64,000 nt of DNA, taken from the NCBI RefSeq assembly GCF_003589595.1, contig NW_020654051.1, forward strand, positions 9,851,729 to 9,915,728, given 5' to 3'. The stretch comes from Hyposmocoma kahamanoa (lineage: Eukaryota > Arthropoda > Insecta > Lepidoptera > Cosmopterigidae). The notes under the pieces are model-generated. The model ran no database searches. It was not told where the DNA came from and saw only the letters and a list, made by a program, of their open reading frames with translations. The position numbers and the translations under genes were made by a program. Below, piece by piece: positions 11,045 through 22,600 of the stretch; within the stretch, counting starts at the first letter, position 1, and every line of letters begins with the position of its first letter.

Positions 11045-12591
11045 ATTGAGCAACGAAGTGAGACAATGTCAAGAGTTTCAAACAGAAGAACCGCCACCTA
11101 CGCCTCCGTCTGTTGAAGTAAAACCACCCAAACGTAAGTGAAGAACATTACAAAACTTCTTTCGGTGCGCGCTGTGACGCTTACAGCCATTGTACTGGCT
11201 AAAATATTATAATAAGCGGCAAATGAGATCCATTGCGAAACCGCTACGCGGAACGCCGTTTATGTTAGCCCGACATTACATGTTTCATTTTGTATACATA
11301 ACCAACCTTCATTTCAACTGCCTCTGTGGCCGAACGGTTACACGCAGAGGTCCCGGGTTTGATTCCCGTGTCGGGAGAAATATTTGTATGACCTACATTT
11401 ATTTCTCTCGTGCGTTTTGGTGTAATTGTGTCAAGCTATAAATGTGTGCGTTATTACAACAAGTTCTCTACAAGTCACGGAATGCTAAGTCGTACTACGC
11501 CTGTCATGGTATACGTCAATGTGTGCAAGCCACTTATTTCAGCTAAACACAGATATATCGACCCCTCCTATGTAACTTTTCAGGGGAGCGTTTTAAAGTT
11601 CTGAATTCACTCGTTACTCACATAGAGTGATCATCTAATAGATCATCTAACCAATATCTAGAATTTTATAATACTCTATGTGAGTAACGAGCTTTGCCGA
11701 ATAAAAGTGAGAAATGCTAAAGTCACGTATTATGCTTATTTCAGAGAATTCAGAAGTTTAAAACGCTCCCCAGTAAACTTGGCAATTTCGACATACGATA
11801 CTTTACGTAGGAGGCATCGATATAGGAGCTTTATAAAACAAACACACTTTTATAATCTAATTCTTTATCTACAGGACCCCTTCTAAGCTCTAGCTATGTG
11901 TGTGGCTGGCGTGGCACAGCGATGCATTTTACCCGACCGTCAGACGTGAGACGGCGAGAGCCCCGGGCCAAAGACATACTACAGATCGCCAGTCAAAAAC
12001 ATGTATTAACTAGCGCAGAAGGCTGGAAAGTACATCATCTCACGGCTCAAATGGATGACCTAGTAAGCACCATATTCCATTTCACGATATATTACAACAC
12101 AAATAATTACTACTTCAGTTTTACATAAAACAAAATAAAATACGCTACCATAATTCTCTATTTTAAATTGTTATGATTATACAGTTCACGATAGATTGTT
12201 TTTTTTTTTTTTTTTAATTTCAGGTATCGTTAGAGGCGGACGTAGGGGCCCAGTTATCAACGCTCTTGAAGCAACTCGAGAATCTCGGCAGCCGTGCACA
12301 AACTGCTCTCCAACCGCATACACACACTTTATTAGAACTGCTCAAGGTACAATCTATGTAATTTATTTACACATTTTCTTGGTAAATAAGGCTCAAATAA
12401 ATAAAATGCCCCTATCTAACCCATTTCTTTGTTCACAGGGTAACATTCAAAGAAGTAAAATAGTTTGCGAAGGCATTCACGAGGCTCGGGATGACTTACT
12501 TCGCGTATTTACGCATAGAACCTTTGTCTCCGATATCCTCACTCGGCAAGCTGATAAGCGGTGTTTTAGAAAACATAGATCACAATCCTAG
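11045..12591 (+). CDS. Sap130: SAP130-like Sin3/HDAC complex subunit, C-terminal exons
   Basis: Exons 11045-11133, 11875-12062, 12224-12346 and 12439-12591 join in phase with GT-AG introns and encode about 184 aa. Diagnostic blocks are QIASQKHVLTSAEGWKVHH, then LEADVGAQLSTL, then GNIQRSKIVCEGIHEARDDL. They line up with the conserved C-terminus of vertebrate SAP130 (remembered pattern: IANQKGV..AQGWKVH, LEHDV..RL, GNMQRCKLVM..ISEARD). SAP130 is a nuclear scaffold subunit of the Sin3A histone deacetylase co-repressor, and its C-terminus mediates binding to that complex. The N-terminal bulk (vertebrate proteins are about 1000 aa) is not in the window upstream, so the gene either starts outside the window or is a partial copy. 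The stop is TAG, and the frame stays open for 168 more codons. Confidence 0.75.
11316..11460 (+). repeat. tRNA-derived SINE (family 1), copy 5, partial
   Basis: Head present (CTGTGGCCGAACGGTTAC, then GGTCCCGGGTTTGATTCCCG) with an internal deletion. The body stops early, after GTGTAATTGTG, and resumes at ATGTGTGCGTTATT. It lies in the first intron of the SAP130-like gene. Confidence 0.8.
11545..11830. mobile_element. Foldback MITE in a SAP130-like intron
   Basis: The left arm contains CCTCCTATGTAAC, then AGGGGAGCGTTTTAAAGTTC, then CTCGTTACTCACATAGAGT. The right arm carries the inverse of each block, with a 30-bp insertion in one arm. The whole could fold into an imperfect hairpin. It ends about 45 bp before the next exon at 11875. 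Confidence 0.75.
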
Positions 12592-13098
12592 CATGAGCTT
12601 AACCTTTGTAGGCCAAGCACTAGCTCTGGTGCTGGTCCAAGCAGGGGACCAAGCGCCAGTACTAGTGCTGGACCTTGCAAAGGTTCGGGCACCAGTACTA
12701 GTGCTGGCCCTAGTAAAGGACCTAGCTTAAATATTGTTCCAAGCACAAGTAAAGGTTCAAATGTTAGTGCTGTGCCAAGCGCAAGTAAAGGTTCAAATCG
12801 TGCGATTCCAACTACAAGTAAAGGATCAAGTCGTACAGGTCCAAGCACTAGCAAAAGCCATAGTTTAAATAAAAGCTGGAAAAGTTCTGGCTTAAGTAAA
12901 GCTAAAGGAAATAGAGCGGGCAAAGGCCATAGCAGTAAAAGTTCAAACAGTTATGGTCCAAGTACAAGCAAAGGACTCTACAGTGCTGGTCCAAGTACAA
13001 GTAAAGGACAAAGTTCTAAAGCAAACACGAGTAAAGGCCTTGGCTCAAGTTTAGGACCAAGCACTAGTGGATATTCAAGAAGAGTACAAGACAAATAA
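12592..13098 (+). other. In-frame 168-codon extension after the SAP130-like TAG
   Basis: Reading in the frame of the preceding exon past TAG 12589-12591, there is no stop until TAA 13096-13098. The translation is low complexity, Ser/Thr/Gly/Pro/Lys-rich, with about ten variants of GPSTSKG (for example near 12955 and 12990) and a basic end. It could be a readthrough extension, the true C-terminus cut off by a nonsense mutation in this assembly, or an exon of another isoform. It has no ATG near its start. An AATAAA overlaps its stop (13095-13100). Confidence 0.6.
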
Positions 13099-13745
13099 AA
13101 CTTATTTCGATTAGGGGCGCAATTTGACGGACATTACAAGCTTTGTGATTTGAGAATGCAGTGTTGCCAGAATAGGGAGGGGTACTATTAATTTCACGAT
13201 AGGTGCGACACAGTAACGGATTAGTTACGCAACTAATTTTTAGTTGAGCTATATTCGGTGAGTTGACGTCATCAAGACTTCAGACGTAATTTTGCTTGGC
13301 AAGATAGAGTGCTGATATTGCGCAAAGCGCGTAAACTTAATAGTTCATTTTATAAAAGCAAATCACAACGACGATGACTGTCATTTCAACGGAACTATCG
13401 CAAGAAAACCATTTGATATTTTTTTTGTAAATAATGTACATTTACGCAATGGCAATTTTTAATGAGAAAATAATTAATTATAGGAGAATCCTGTGAGAAT
13501 GAGTTGTGTTTAATTCATTATTTTAATTTAATAAAAGTATTTTTGTAAGGATATTTTGATTTTTTATTTTGAAACATACAGTTGTATGTTTTTGTGTATT
13601 GACTTCTCATTATCATTAAAATCATACAATATACTATTTCAGGAAATAAAAAATATGCTTAATATTTTAGTTACTTTTCTCGGGTCAGCTGATTTTTAAA
13701 AAATATCTATAATATATAATTTTTAATAATATATATAATTGAATT
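13099..13745. other. 3' flank of the SAP130-like gene
   Basis: No exons. AATAAA at 13530-13535 is a second possible polyadenylation signal. AT-rich sequence follows. Confidence 0.35.
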
Positions 13746-13747
13746 TG

Positions 13748-14165
13748 TTAAAATATCATATACGAGGAATTAAAAGGCAGCACACATTCCTCCGAAATTA
13801 AATAGATTGGTAAGTTTTTTGCGTAATTTGTAGTATGTAACAATTTTTCAAAGTTATGATTACCAAGTACCCATAATTTGATACAAAAATCCGTTAACCT
13901 ACTAAATTTTACATCTTGGGTGCCATCTCCTATCGGAGCTCGGCTATCATTGTGCCAATTTGAGTCCGTGAAGTTGCGGCTCGAAACTGTCCTGTGGTAC
14001 TTATGTTGAACCACTGCAAGATTTTGAAGCCATGTGGTTTTCCTACGACCACGCCTTCTGCGGCCCTGGATTTTTTCCTGCAGAATAAGCCGCAGTAGAG
14101 AGTATTTATTACTCCGCATGATGTGCCCGAAATACTGCAGCTTCCTCTTTTTTACTGTTTTTAGG
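13748..14165 (-). mobile_element. 3' fragment of a non-LTR retrotransposon (RTE/endonuclease-RT type)
   Basis: The minus-strand frame reads KLQYFGHIMR, then NKYSLLRLILQEKIQGRRRR and GRRKTTWLQNL. This is the C-terminal 'FGHI.R...K..GRR..GR....WL.NL' region found at the end of many insect LINE polymerases. The reverse transcriptase core is absent, so it is a 5'-truncated relic. Confidence 0.8.
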
Positions 14166-15445
14166 AGCTCCTAATTTTACATAAAAAATCCAGAATCGCG
14201 CCAGTAATTATAATGTATATTATAATAGAGTTTTTGGAAAGTAAATGAGACACAAAATTGTATTATTTGATTTACTATAGGATATATATCCGTAATTTTT
14301 ACTTCTTGCTACGCACGGCAATTTCTCATAAACCGATAAATGGTAAATTTAACAAAAAAAAATTTAATGGCTCGAACTCTCACCCCGTGAGAAGCGATAA
14401 AATGAAATGAAAGGATGCAAGACTACCGTCTCCAAAGGTTTGTTATCTCATTGCTCTGGACTATGGAATTTTTTTTCCATCGTCTAAGCTTTATATGGCT
14501 CTAGATGATGGAAAAAAATAAAGGAAAGGAGCTGCTCTATCTACAGAATAAACGTACCTACCTAAACCAAAAATGTCCACCACAAATGGTGGATCTCTTT
14601 AGTGTTGTACCATAACCATCGATAAGTCAATATCGATATGTAAATGTATGGCTTGAATGTTGTAACTGTTTTTTTTGTTACGTGAAGTATAATTAAAATG
14701 TTTAATTAAAGTAGATCAATATTCATTGTCGTGCAATATCCGGGATGATGGATATGAGAGTTTGAATTTATTATTTTGCATTTTTAAATGCTCACATATT
14801 ACGAAAAATAATATAAATCAGAAGATTTCTATGCATTTCCAATCTCAAGACTGATATTAAATTTTTTTTGAAGGTTTCCATATAGTTACAAGCTGTTTTT
14901 TAATTTAGTATATGTATAAATAATTTCTTTTCCATTTCATTTTCGAAATAAATAAAATTACTTATATAATTGTAATAACATTATCGATATTCCTAAAATC
15001 AGATACAACATTAATAACAGGTAAGTTTATTTGCCTAAAACATGGAATAACAGAAGATGTAGCAAGAGACAGTGTCAGTACAAACATGTTGTATTACATA
15101 ACCATATTAATATATGTATGTATATGTATGTATAGTTTAATAACTACCACGACAATAAAAATGTCACAACAAATGGTCACAAGTTACAAATTAAATTTGC
15201 CAAGAATTATTAAAATCAAGATAAAATTTTACATCTTATTTCCTGTCATAAAAAAATTATCATTTAATCACTTACATAACTTCGTTATAAACAAACATGA
15301 GTCTAATAATTTAATATTGAGTGATATTTTATTATACATATTAACACACATTTTTAAATTACTTTGTCCGTAATTTTTAAGTTACGATGTTTGACCACCA
15401 TGATATTCAATTATTTTTGTGAAATTACTCCTTTTTTTTTTTTAA
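14166..15445. other. Non-coding AT-rich spacer with a small foldback
   Basis: Around 14455-14545 a foldback reads TTTTTCCATCGTCTAAGC and later its inverse, GCTCTAGATGATGGAAAAAA. A related sequence lies at 57305-57350. The rest shows no coding potential or recognised repeat. Confidence 0.45.
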
Positions 15446-15451
15446 TAATAA

Positions 15452-15659
15452 ATAACGCACACACTCAACATAGCCCCGCACTAGGGAAACCCTGTGTCGC
15501 AGGTGCCATGGACACACATATAGACAACCACAAATTACACCCAAACTCACGAGAGAAATAATTGTAGGCCATACAAATATTTCTCCCGGCCCGGGAATCG
15601 AACCTGGGACCTCTGCGTGGCAGTCCGGTATGGTAACCGTTCGGCCACGGAGGCAGTTA
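15452..15659 (-). repeat. tRNA-derived SINE (family 1), copy 6
   Basis: Complete minus-strand copy with well-preserved head (GGAATCGAACCTGGGACCTC and CCGTTCGGCCACGGAGGC) and a TAA-rich 3' tail. Confidence 0.9.
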
Positions 15660-15705
15660 TTAAAGTACCACTAGTTTCTTAAAGATCGAACAGTTACAAA
15701 AAATT

Positions 15706-15807
15706 GTTACGATCCGGCTGGATTCGAACCAACGTTTTCCAGTCAACCGTGACAGACACTATGCCAACTAAGCCATGGAACTAATCAACGGGCCTTACGA
15801 AACGAGT
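15706..15807 (-). repeat. tRNA-like repeat (family 3), copy 1
   Basis: In reverse, GGCTGGATTCGAACC is a box B complement, and CATGGAACTAATC lies at the 5' end of a tRNA-like head. Related copies lie at 22.2, 26.7 and 29.4 kb, sharing GATCCGGCCGGATTCGAACC. Confidence 0.65.
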
Positions 15808-16484
15808 GGATGGATTTAAGGAACTGAGAATGCCTAGCAATGTCTCTTGTTTACTCAAAATTGAATATAAAATTATTTACCAATAAATGCGACGATGAAA
15901 TTGCATTATCATGTAATCTAGTTACATTCAAAGTTCTATTAAAATTTGACTCTTCAAAATGGAGCGAACGAACGAATGTGATATTTGATCCAATGTTTAT
16001 GTTCGGCAATCCTATAATTTCCAACCATTCTTACTTTCTTTTTCATTTGAAGGTAATCTATAAAAATAATAATAATGAAATAATAAAAACCTCGTAGTGA
16101 TAACAGAATATCGATAATGTGTGCAGACAAATTATCGATATTACAAGAACAACACTATTTTAAAATAATCGTTATCATCAATCTTCAAAATGCTACTAAC
16201 AAACTGGCAACCGAAAGTAACCAAAGCAAAATTCGGCAAGAGTTATGAATAAATTATAAATTAGTCTAATTACTTGAGATATTTGGGCTATTGTGATTTA
16301 TAGACAAAAAAATAACACATGCCGTGTAATGTAACATTCGGATGATTTCGGCCTTTTCTACTGCCGCACCCCTTAATGCCGCAGCGACGCATTTTAATCA
16401 ATACTTAATTGTACTCACTGTCAATATTTTTGTCCATTTCATTACAACTCATGCGAATAATTCACTAAAATCTTTCGTCAAACA

Positions 16485-16700
16485 TTGGTTTTCACATTTG
16501 ATGTACTTCCTTTTGACAACTGGAAACGGTTATCAAAGGATACTCCAAAAATGGCAAAATGAGGACAGTTGGCATTTAAAATGACCTTACGTATTTTCAA
16601 TTCCCGTGTTTGACATAAATCAATTCAGTGCTATCTCTTTTGGCTTACGACGGCACGTAGTAGTTAAACAAAGACAACAAAATGTTTAAGTATAAATGAA
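16485..16700 (+). repeat. Dispersed repeat Y, plus copy
   Basis: Matches the reverse complement of 55360-55560 over about 200 bp. Shared blocks are CACATTTGATGTACTTCC, GTTGGCATTTAAAATGAC, TTCCCGTGTTTGACA, GCTATCTCTTTTGGCTTA and ACGGCACGTA. A second shared block (ACATATAACGTCTGATTTAT) lies at 18087-18110 here but close by in the 55-kb copy, so roughly 1.4 kb, including a LINE fragment, separates the two parts here. Confidence 0.7.
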
Positions 16701-16869
16701 TCATTATCGACCATCTATTTATTGACCTATCGCAATCAACTCCATATTCGTACTCTGTAAGACTATGGAGCGTGTATTGAACAGCCGTCTCCTTGGATAG
16801 CTCGAATGTAACGAACGATCTTCTCAGTGTTCGATAATAAGGTTTTCGCCGTGGTCGATCTACTGGGGA

Positions 16870-18085
16870 TCTTCTTGCGTATGCCACACATTTATGGGGC
16901 GAGCCTGACGAGTAACGCGGTGAATCGCTTGCCGTGTCTCTCGACATATCGAAGACCTTTGATAGGGTTTGGCATGATAGCCTGTTAAACAAGCTTCCAG
17001 CTTACGGAATTCCTGTTGGCTTTTGCACATGGATATGCGATTTTCTGAAGGATAGGTCAATTCGTGTAGTTGTAGATGGTTACTCTTCTGCTCCTCATGG
17101 TATAAATGCCGGTGTACCTCAGGGATCTGTCCTCTCCGCCACTCTATTTTTGCTGCATATCAACGACCTGCTACTGATGCCCGGTATCTTTGGGTACGCA
17201 GACGACAGCACAGTGGTAGAGAGTTATATGCCAGACGCCCGAGACAACAGCGAAGAGGTGTAAACAAGAGGCGATGGTCACCCGGTTGAACCCGAACCTG
17301 TTAGCGGATTCCGGCTGGGGAGATACGAACAGGGTCAGGCTTAATGCGGCTAAAACACAGGCGTGTCTTTTCACATCAAAACGGGGTTCCCTGCACCATA
17401 TTCCGACTATCCGAGACGTATCCGTGCCGATAAGGGACCACCTTGAGTTACTTGGTGTGGACTTATCGTCTAACCTCAACTTTGGGCGATACATCGAGTG
17501 CTTGGCAAAAACTGCTGTCAGAAAACTAGGCATGCTTAAAAGGTCAGGCGGTACTTCACACCTGAACAGCTTTTAAATCTGTATAAAGCACAAGTTCGAT
17601 CGTGTATGGAGTACTGCTGCCACCTTTGGGACGGCTCTGCCCATTAGCAGTTAGCTGCCTTGGACTCGGTGACGCGAAAAGCAAAGAGACTTATTAACAA
17701 CAATTCTCTTGTAGAGTCGAAGCTTCAAAAACTCGACCATCGCAAAAAAGTAGCCCTCTCGTCGGTTTTCTATCGGATACATTTCGGGGAGTGTGCGCAG
17801 TTCCACCCTCACCGTTCCTCCTTCGGTCTACTAGAAGGTCCGGAGCACTCCATTCTTATGTCGTTGATATTCCACGTATTCGGACTAAGCGCTTTGCTTC
17901 CTCCTTTCTGGTGTATACAGCAAAGGAATGGAATGCTCTATCTGTATTTTCCGAAAAGTACAATTTGGGGCTATTCAAGGCTAGAGTGAATAGGCATTTT
18001 TTAGGCAAACGCGTCCCATCATCGGTCACATCGTCGCTTAACATCGTGTGTCTATTATATATTGCCGAACATAGACACACGCTTG
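16870..18085 (+). mobile_element. Decayed non-LTR retrotransposon, reverse transcriptase region
   Basis: A frame at 16934-17263 carries reverse transcriptase blocks: SLDISKTFDRVWHDSLLNKL (motif A Asp), GVPQGSVLSATLF (motif B) and GYADDSTVV (catalytic YADD). Frames at 17274-17576 and 17660-18096 continue the polymerase into thumb and tail (KTQACLFTSKRG, LELLGVDLSS, then [15 protein letters not shown] and [14 protein letters not shown]). Several frameshifts and stops separate these pieces. The N-terminal endonuclease is missing. The style is that of jockey/CR1-like LINEs of Lepidoptera. Confidence 0.9.
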
Positions 18086-18414
18086 GACACATATAACGTC
18101 TGATTTATATATATCACATGTACTTTGGTTTCCATAGTCTATGGTTTGAGCGCGATCACTCACGTCAGGGAGAAAACTAGAATAATCATCCGTCCCGTCG
18201 ACATTCGTTAAATTAATTATCAATTAGTGGAACACAAGGCCTATTTTCAACGGACTCCGAAAAAAGGAGGAGGTTATACGTTCGGATGTATGTATGTTTT
18301 TAGATATCTCCGTCAATTGTGGACCGATTTTGAAAATTCTTTTTTGTTTGAAAAGGTGCACTCTTGTGGTGGTCCCATTGTCACCAAGTCAGAATCTGAT
18401 GAGGCGATCCCATG

Positions 18415-18832
18415 AAAATCGAATGAAATCCTCAAATTTTATAGGGATGTCCGTATATTCATCAATTTCAAAAATTATGAATCTCTTATACCAACCTCGT
18501 TGCCATAAAGTAATTTATAAGAATAACTGCTTCAACATGTGTATAATTATTTACAACAAATTACCAAACAAAATTAAATTGTTACAAGGACATAATTTTA
18601 AATTAAAATTGACAAAATGGCTTTTGACACATTGCTTCTATAGTAATAAAGAATACTTAGAATTTACAAATTCATTACATTAATTAGAAACTATAGATAC
18701 TAAAGAAACATTGAATCCCATTAATATTTGCACATCTGCTTGCAGGTTGAATACAATGTACCTAATTTTACTTAAGACCTTTGTAATTACTGTATTCTGG
18801 CAAATAAACGTATTCTATTCTATTCTCCATCT
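18415..18832 (+). mobile_element. LINE 3' end with (TATTC)n tail
   Basis: A frame over 18420-18683 ends IIYNKLPNKIKLLQGHNFK and KWLLTHCFYSNKEYL, the C-terminus of a different LINE polymerase family. The element ends in ATAAACGTATTCTATTCTATT, a microsatellite-like tail typical of CR1-type LINEs. It appears to be inserted in a repeat whose halves (TTTTGAAAATT with GGTGGTCCC) flank it at 18330-18410 and 18840-18905. Confidence 0.75.
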
Positions 18833-18932
18833 ATTGTGCACCAATTTTGAAAATTGTTTTTTTTCGTTTCAAAGGGTTATTTTACTCTTGAGGTGGTCCC
18901 TGATGCAGTTCGTTTCGACAATCACAAATCAC

Positions 18933-19620
18933 TAATTATTTTCTGCAAATAAAAGTCGACTTTTCACTTGATTTTTTTTCTAAATTTAGTAAGGCTTTGG
19001 CAAAGCCAAGAGCCTAAACATGAAGTTTAAATATGTTTCTGTAAATATGGCCGCCACAAAGAGGATAGGCAATTTGAGGCGGCGCGTGCTTGGATTGACT
19101 AGGGATTCCTTAAAACGGGCCGATACGTACGGCACTATCCTATTCCACTTTAAAATAGATTTCACAATATAATTGAAAGTCAAAATAAAAACGATACTTT
19201 TCCCTCCAAAAGGTCCAGAGCGAATCCTTTTCACTTGACATAATACATGCAGTCAACAAATCATCGTCACCATGACAACCAGAAAACAAAATACAAAATG
19301 TACAAAGGAGTCCGTAACAATCCCATTGTCCCCAAGAAGTCAGAATGAGTCCGTGATGAGTCCTTAGAGATGGAAAAAAATAGTCTAACATATGGCTACA
19401 CTATGTAACTGATGAATGTCAAAAAACATAAACAAAATTTTATGAAGAGGCTGTATGGTGGAAACCTTTGCTTACCCAAATAAATGGGTGAAAATTTAAA
19501 AAAAAACACAAACAAATAGAAATTAATAGAAAATCTGTGAAAGTAACCTGAAAATTTCATTTCGCATAAAGCTGCGAAATAAATATCTCCTATAATTTCT
19601 AATATTCGTGGACGAAATAT
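18933..19620. other. Spacer upstream of mRpS23
   Basis: No exon is recognised. A GC-rich patch (GAGGCGGCGCGTGCTTGG) lies near 19077. The last 100 bp before 19624 would be the mRpS23 5' UTR and promoter region; no core motif stands out. Confidence 0.3.
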
Positions 19621-19623
19621 AGA

Positions 19624-22600
19624 ATGGCAAGCAGTAGACTCGAAAGGATCGGTACAATATTTACCCGGTAAGTGAAACATGAAGTCACATTTTTGACTTC
19701 TTAAATAATTGTTGCTTCCTTTTCTATTTTCAAAAAATTAATATTTGTTACAAGGTATTTTTTTACATTTCAAATTTTCTATTGAAAATCGCGGTTATTC
19801 GAGTATGGTTACAATATTTAGGGTCCTTATAAAATATTTGTCACGAACTTAAATATGCTAGCAATGAAAAACGCACAAAATTCAAGTTTTCGTCGAAAGA
19901 TGTGAGTGAATTACTAAATGATTCTCAATTTATGATGAACTCTCATAAGTCTAACAAGGTCCAGAAGCGCCAAAAAATTGTACCTAAAGAAGACGACATT
20001 TCCAAATTAATAGGAATGTATCAAATGAATGCCAAAAAGAGGAAAGTGGAGACTGTGGTCGATGTTAAAGAAACTCGTCGAAAGCTCTTAGAAGTCTTGG
20101 GAAATGAAATGGATGCCAGGTTTGGGCAATATATTTTGTTTTATTATGTTGCTATATTTAGTACCGTCTTCAGTTCACATCCCCTGCATTAAAGTGGTGT
20201 CATTGGTTCTACTAAAGTTGTACCAAGACACTAATAAGACTGAATGTGTAAGTGGGCCACAAAATAAATAATGTAATATGTCTCTTGAATCACATAATTT
20301 GTATCTATCCACGGGGTAGAATATGTGATTCAAAATAAAAAAATTGCTTTACTATCTTCCCATTTAATTTTTTCTTAGTTTTTTTTTACATTGTACCAAT
20401 AATATATTTCAGGAAACTTCTAGAAGTCATAACTCAAGAAGCAGATTATAAAGTTCTGAAGACAATGAATGAATAGAAATTAGAACACCTATCTGGAGTG
20501 TTCTTGAAATGCATTCAACAGACTACAAATGATCAAAAACAAAAGCAAAAAATGATTAAAGAAATACATTCTTCACATATTAAAGAGTAAATCAAAATTT
20601 TAGACAATCTTTATTAATATTAGATTCCCATGCTCTAGAATAATTCGTTCTAAACTTTAATTTACATTATTATAGTAAACTATTACAAAAAGTATTAATA
20701 TACAACTTAAATCTACTAATGAATGACAACCGTGACCATGGGATCTGTTAAGGGCCCGAAACGTCAGTTTGTTTGTAAAAATAAATATATAATTATGATT
20801 TATGATTCCGGAAAAATAGTTTCATTTCTTATATGTAACAATCATGAAAATCTAAGAACTCGTTAAATCTACAATTTAAATTTAAAAACAGCAGTCATAG
20901 GAACATGCAAAAAAAAATTGTAGACAATTTTATTTTTTGGAAAGCTTTTATATTCTTACTATTTAACTAAGTATTAAATAAAAATTGAAAGTGTATGAAA
21001 TAAATTTAAAAAATTTTGAACCAAACAATTTTTCCCTTGTTTTTTGTCCTTTACATGATTAGTAATGTTATATGTGGCAAAATAAAGTTAATCTCAAAAT
21101 ATTGGATACAAACTTTTTCAAAGTAATAATTTCTTTAGTATTTTTAGCAAAGTATTTCCTCTAAAATAAAGTTTGTTTCAATTCATTTCCTAAAAAAGTA
21201 GTGGGAGCACCCAGTAGGAGCATACGGAAAAATCAAACAAAAAGACAATTTTTAAGCAAACAAATGGAATAAATAGCTAGTGCATGTTTTGAAGGTTTCA
21301 ATTTGATATCTAAGGCTCAATTTACATTGCGTCGGAACGGCATGGAAGCGGATTTTTGTATCGAAATTGTACATAGCAAAATGAACATTATGTCTCGCGT
21401 CTTCCGGCGAAATCTCGCGCATGCTCGAGAATGCTCGTGCATTCGCGGGAATTACCGTAGTTGGAAGTGGCGCGAAGGCAGGCATTAATATAGGTACTAA
21501 AGGTGTGACGTCAAACGTCGACGAAATAGGTTGTGGATTCAGATAAAAAGTTAATGTATTTGGTACAAAAATATTATTGTTTAAACTACAATGTAAAATC
21601 TAGAAAGCACAGCAGCGACAAAAATTCTAAGAATAATACATAAAAACAATATCCAAGTCCTCCATCCTGGTCTAGTAAAAGGTCTACAATGAACGCCTTA
21701 AGGCGCAGTCGCGAGAAAGCTCGCGAATGCTCATGCATTCCGGGGAATGCTCTTACAATCCAGCGACCGCGCTTTTACGCTCAGCGAGGCGAAATAGACG
21801 CTATGTTCCATTCCGTTCCGCGGCAATGTAAATTGAGCCTAATAGTAATAGACAATACTTCTTTTTCAATTTCTTCAGCGTGGAAGGACTTCTTACTCGC
21901 GGCGCAATGAAACCTGACGACAGGCCACTTTGGTTTGACATTTATCGAGCCTTCCCTCCGACCGTGGAGCCCAAGTCCGCCCGCCCGAAACCTGAGATCA
22001 AGCCAATCCGACAGATCTTTTACCCAGAAGATGTTGTTAGAGCGTAAGTAAACACTTTTTGACAAAACTTTCGATATGTTGTATACTTCAATTTTCGTGT
22101 ATGCATAAACAGAAATTTAATTTAAAATTGTTATTGAATTGATATTCGATTATTTTTTCTGAAGTTACTCCACTAGTTTGTTATAATCATTAATACAAAG
22201 ATCGAACACTCATAAAAAAATTCCTTCGATCCGGCCGGATTCGAACCGACGTTTTCTAGCTTACCGTGCCAGACGCTATTACCGTGCCAACTAATCTACG
22301 GAACGAACCAGCGGACCTCACGAATTTTTCTATGTGCTTGCGTCGTATCTTTGTATTTGGTTTTTCAACGACTTTTTAGTCGTAGCGCCATCTATGAGAA
22401 ATCTATGAAAGTTTTATCATCCAGTTAGATATCTTTACCGTTACCAGCCCTGGCGCGAGATGTCGCTATTAACTGTATTTCAAATTTTTATTGAATTGAT
22501 ATTCAATTATTTTTTTGTGAAATTACTCACTAGTTTGTTATAATTGGTACAAAGATCGAATTTTAATTTGTTACTATATATCAAAAATTTCATGGTTTAA

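Noticed and set aside
12588..12923. Leu/Pro-rich minus-strand frame
   Set aside because: Antisense shadow of the GPSTSKG repeats.
16934..17263. Possible domesticated reverse transcriptase gene
   Set aside because: The frame breaks at both ends and continues in other frames as ordinary LINE; it is a relic.
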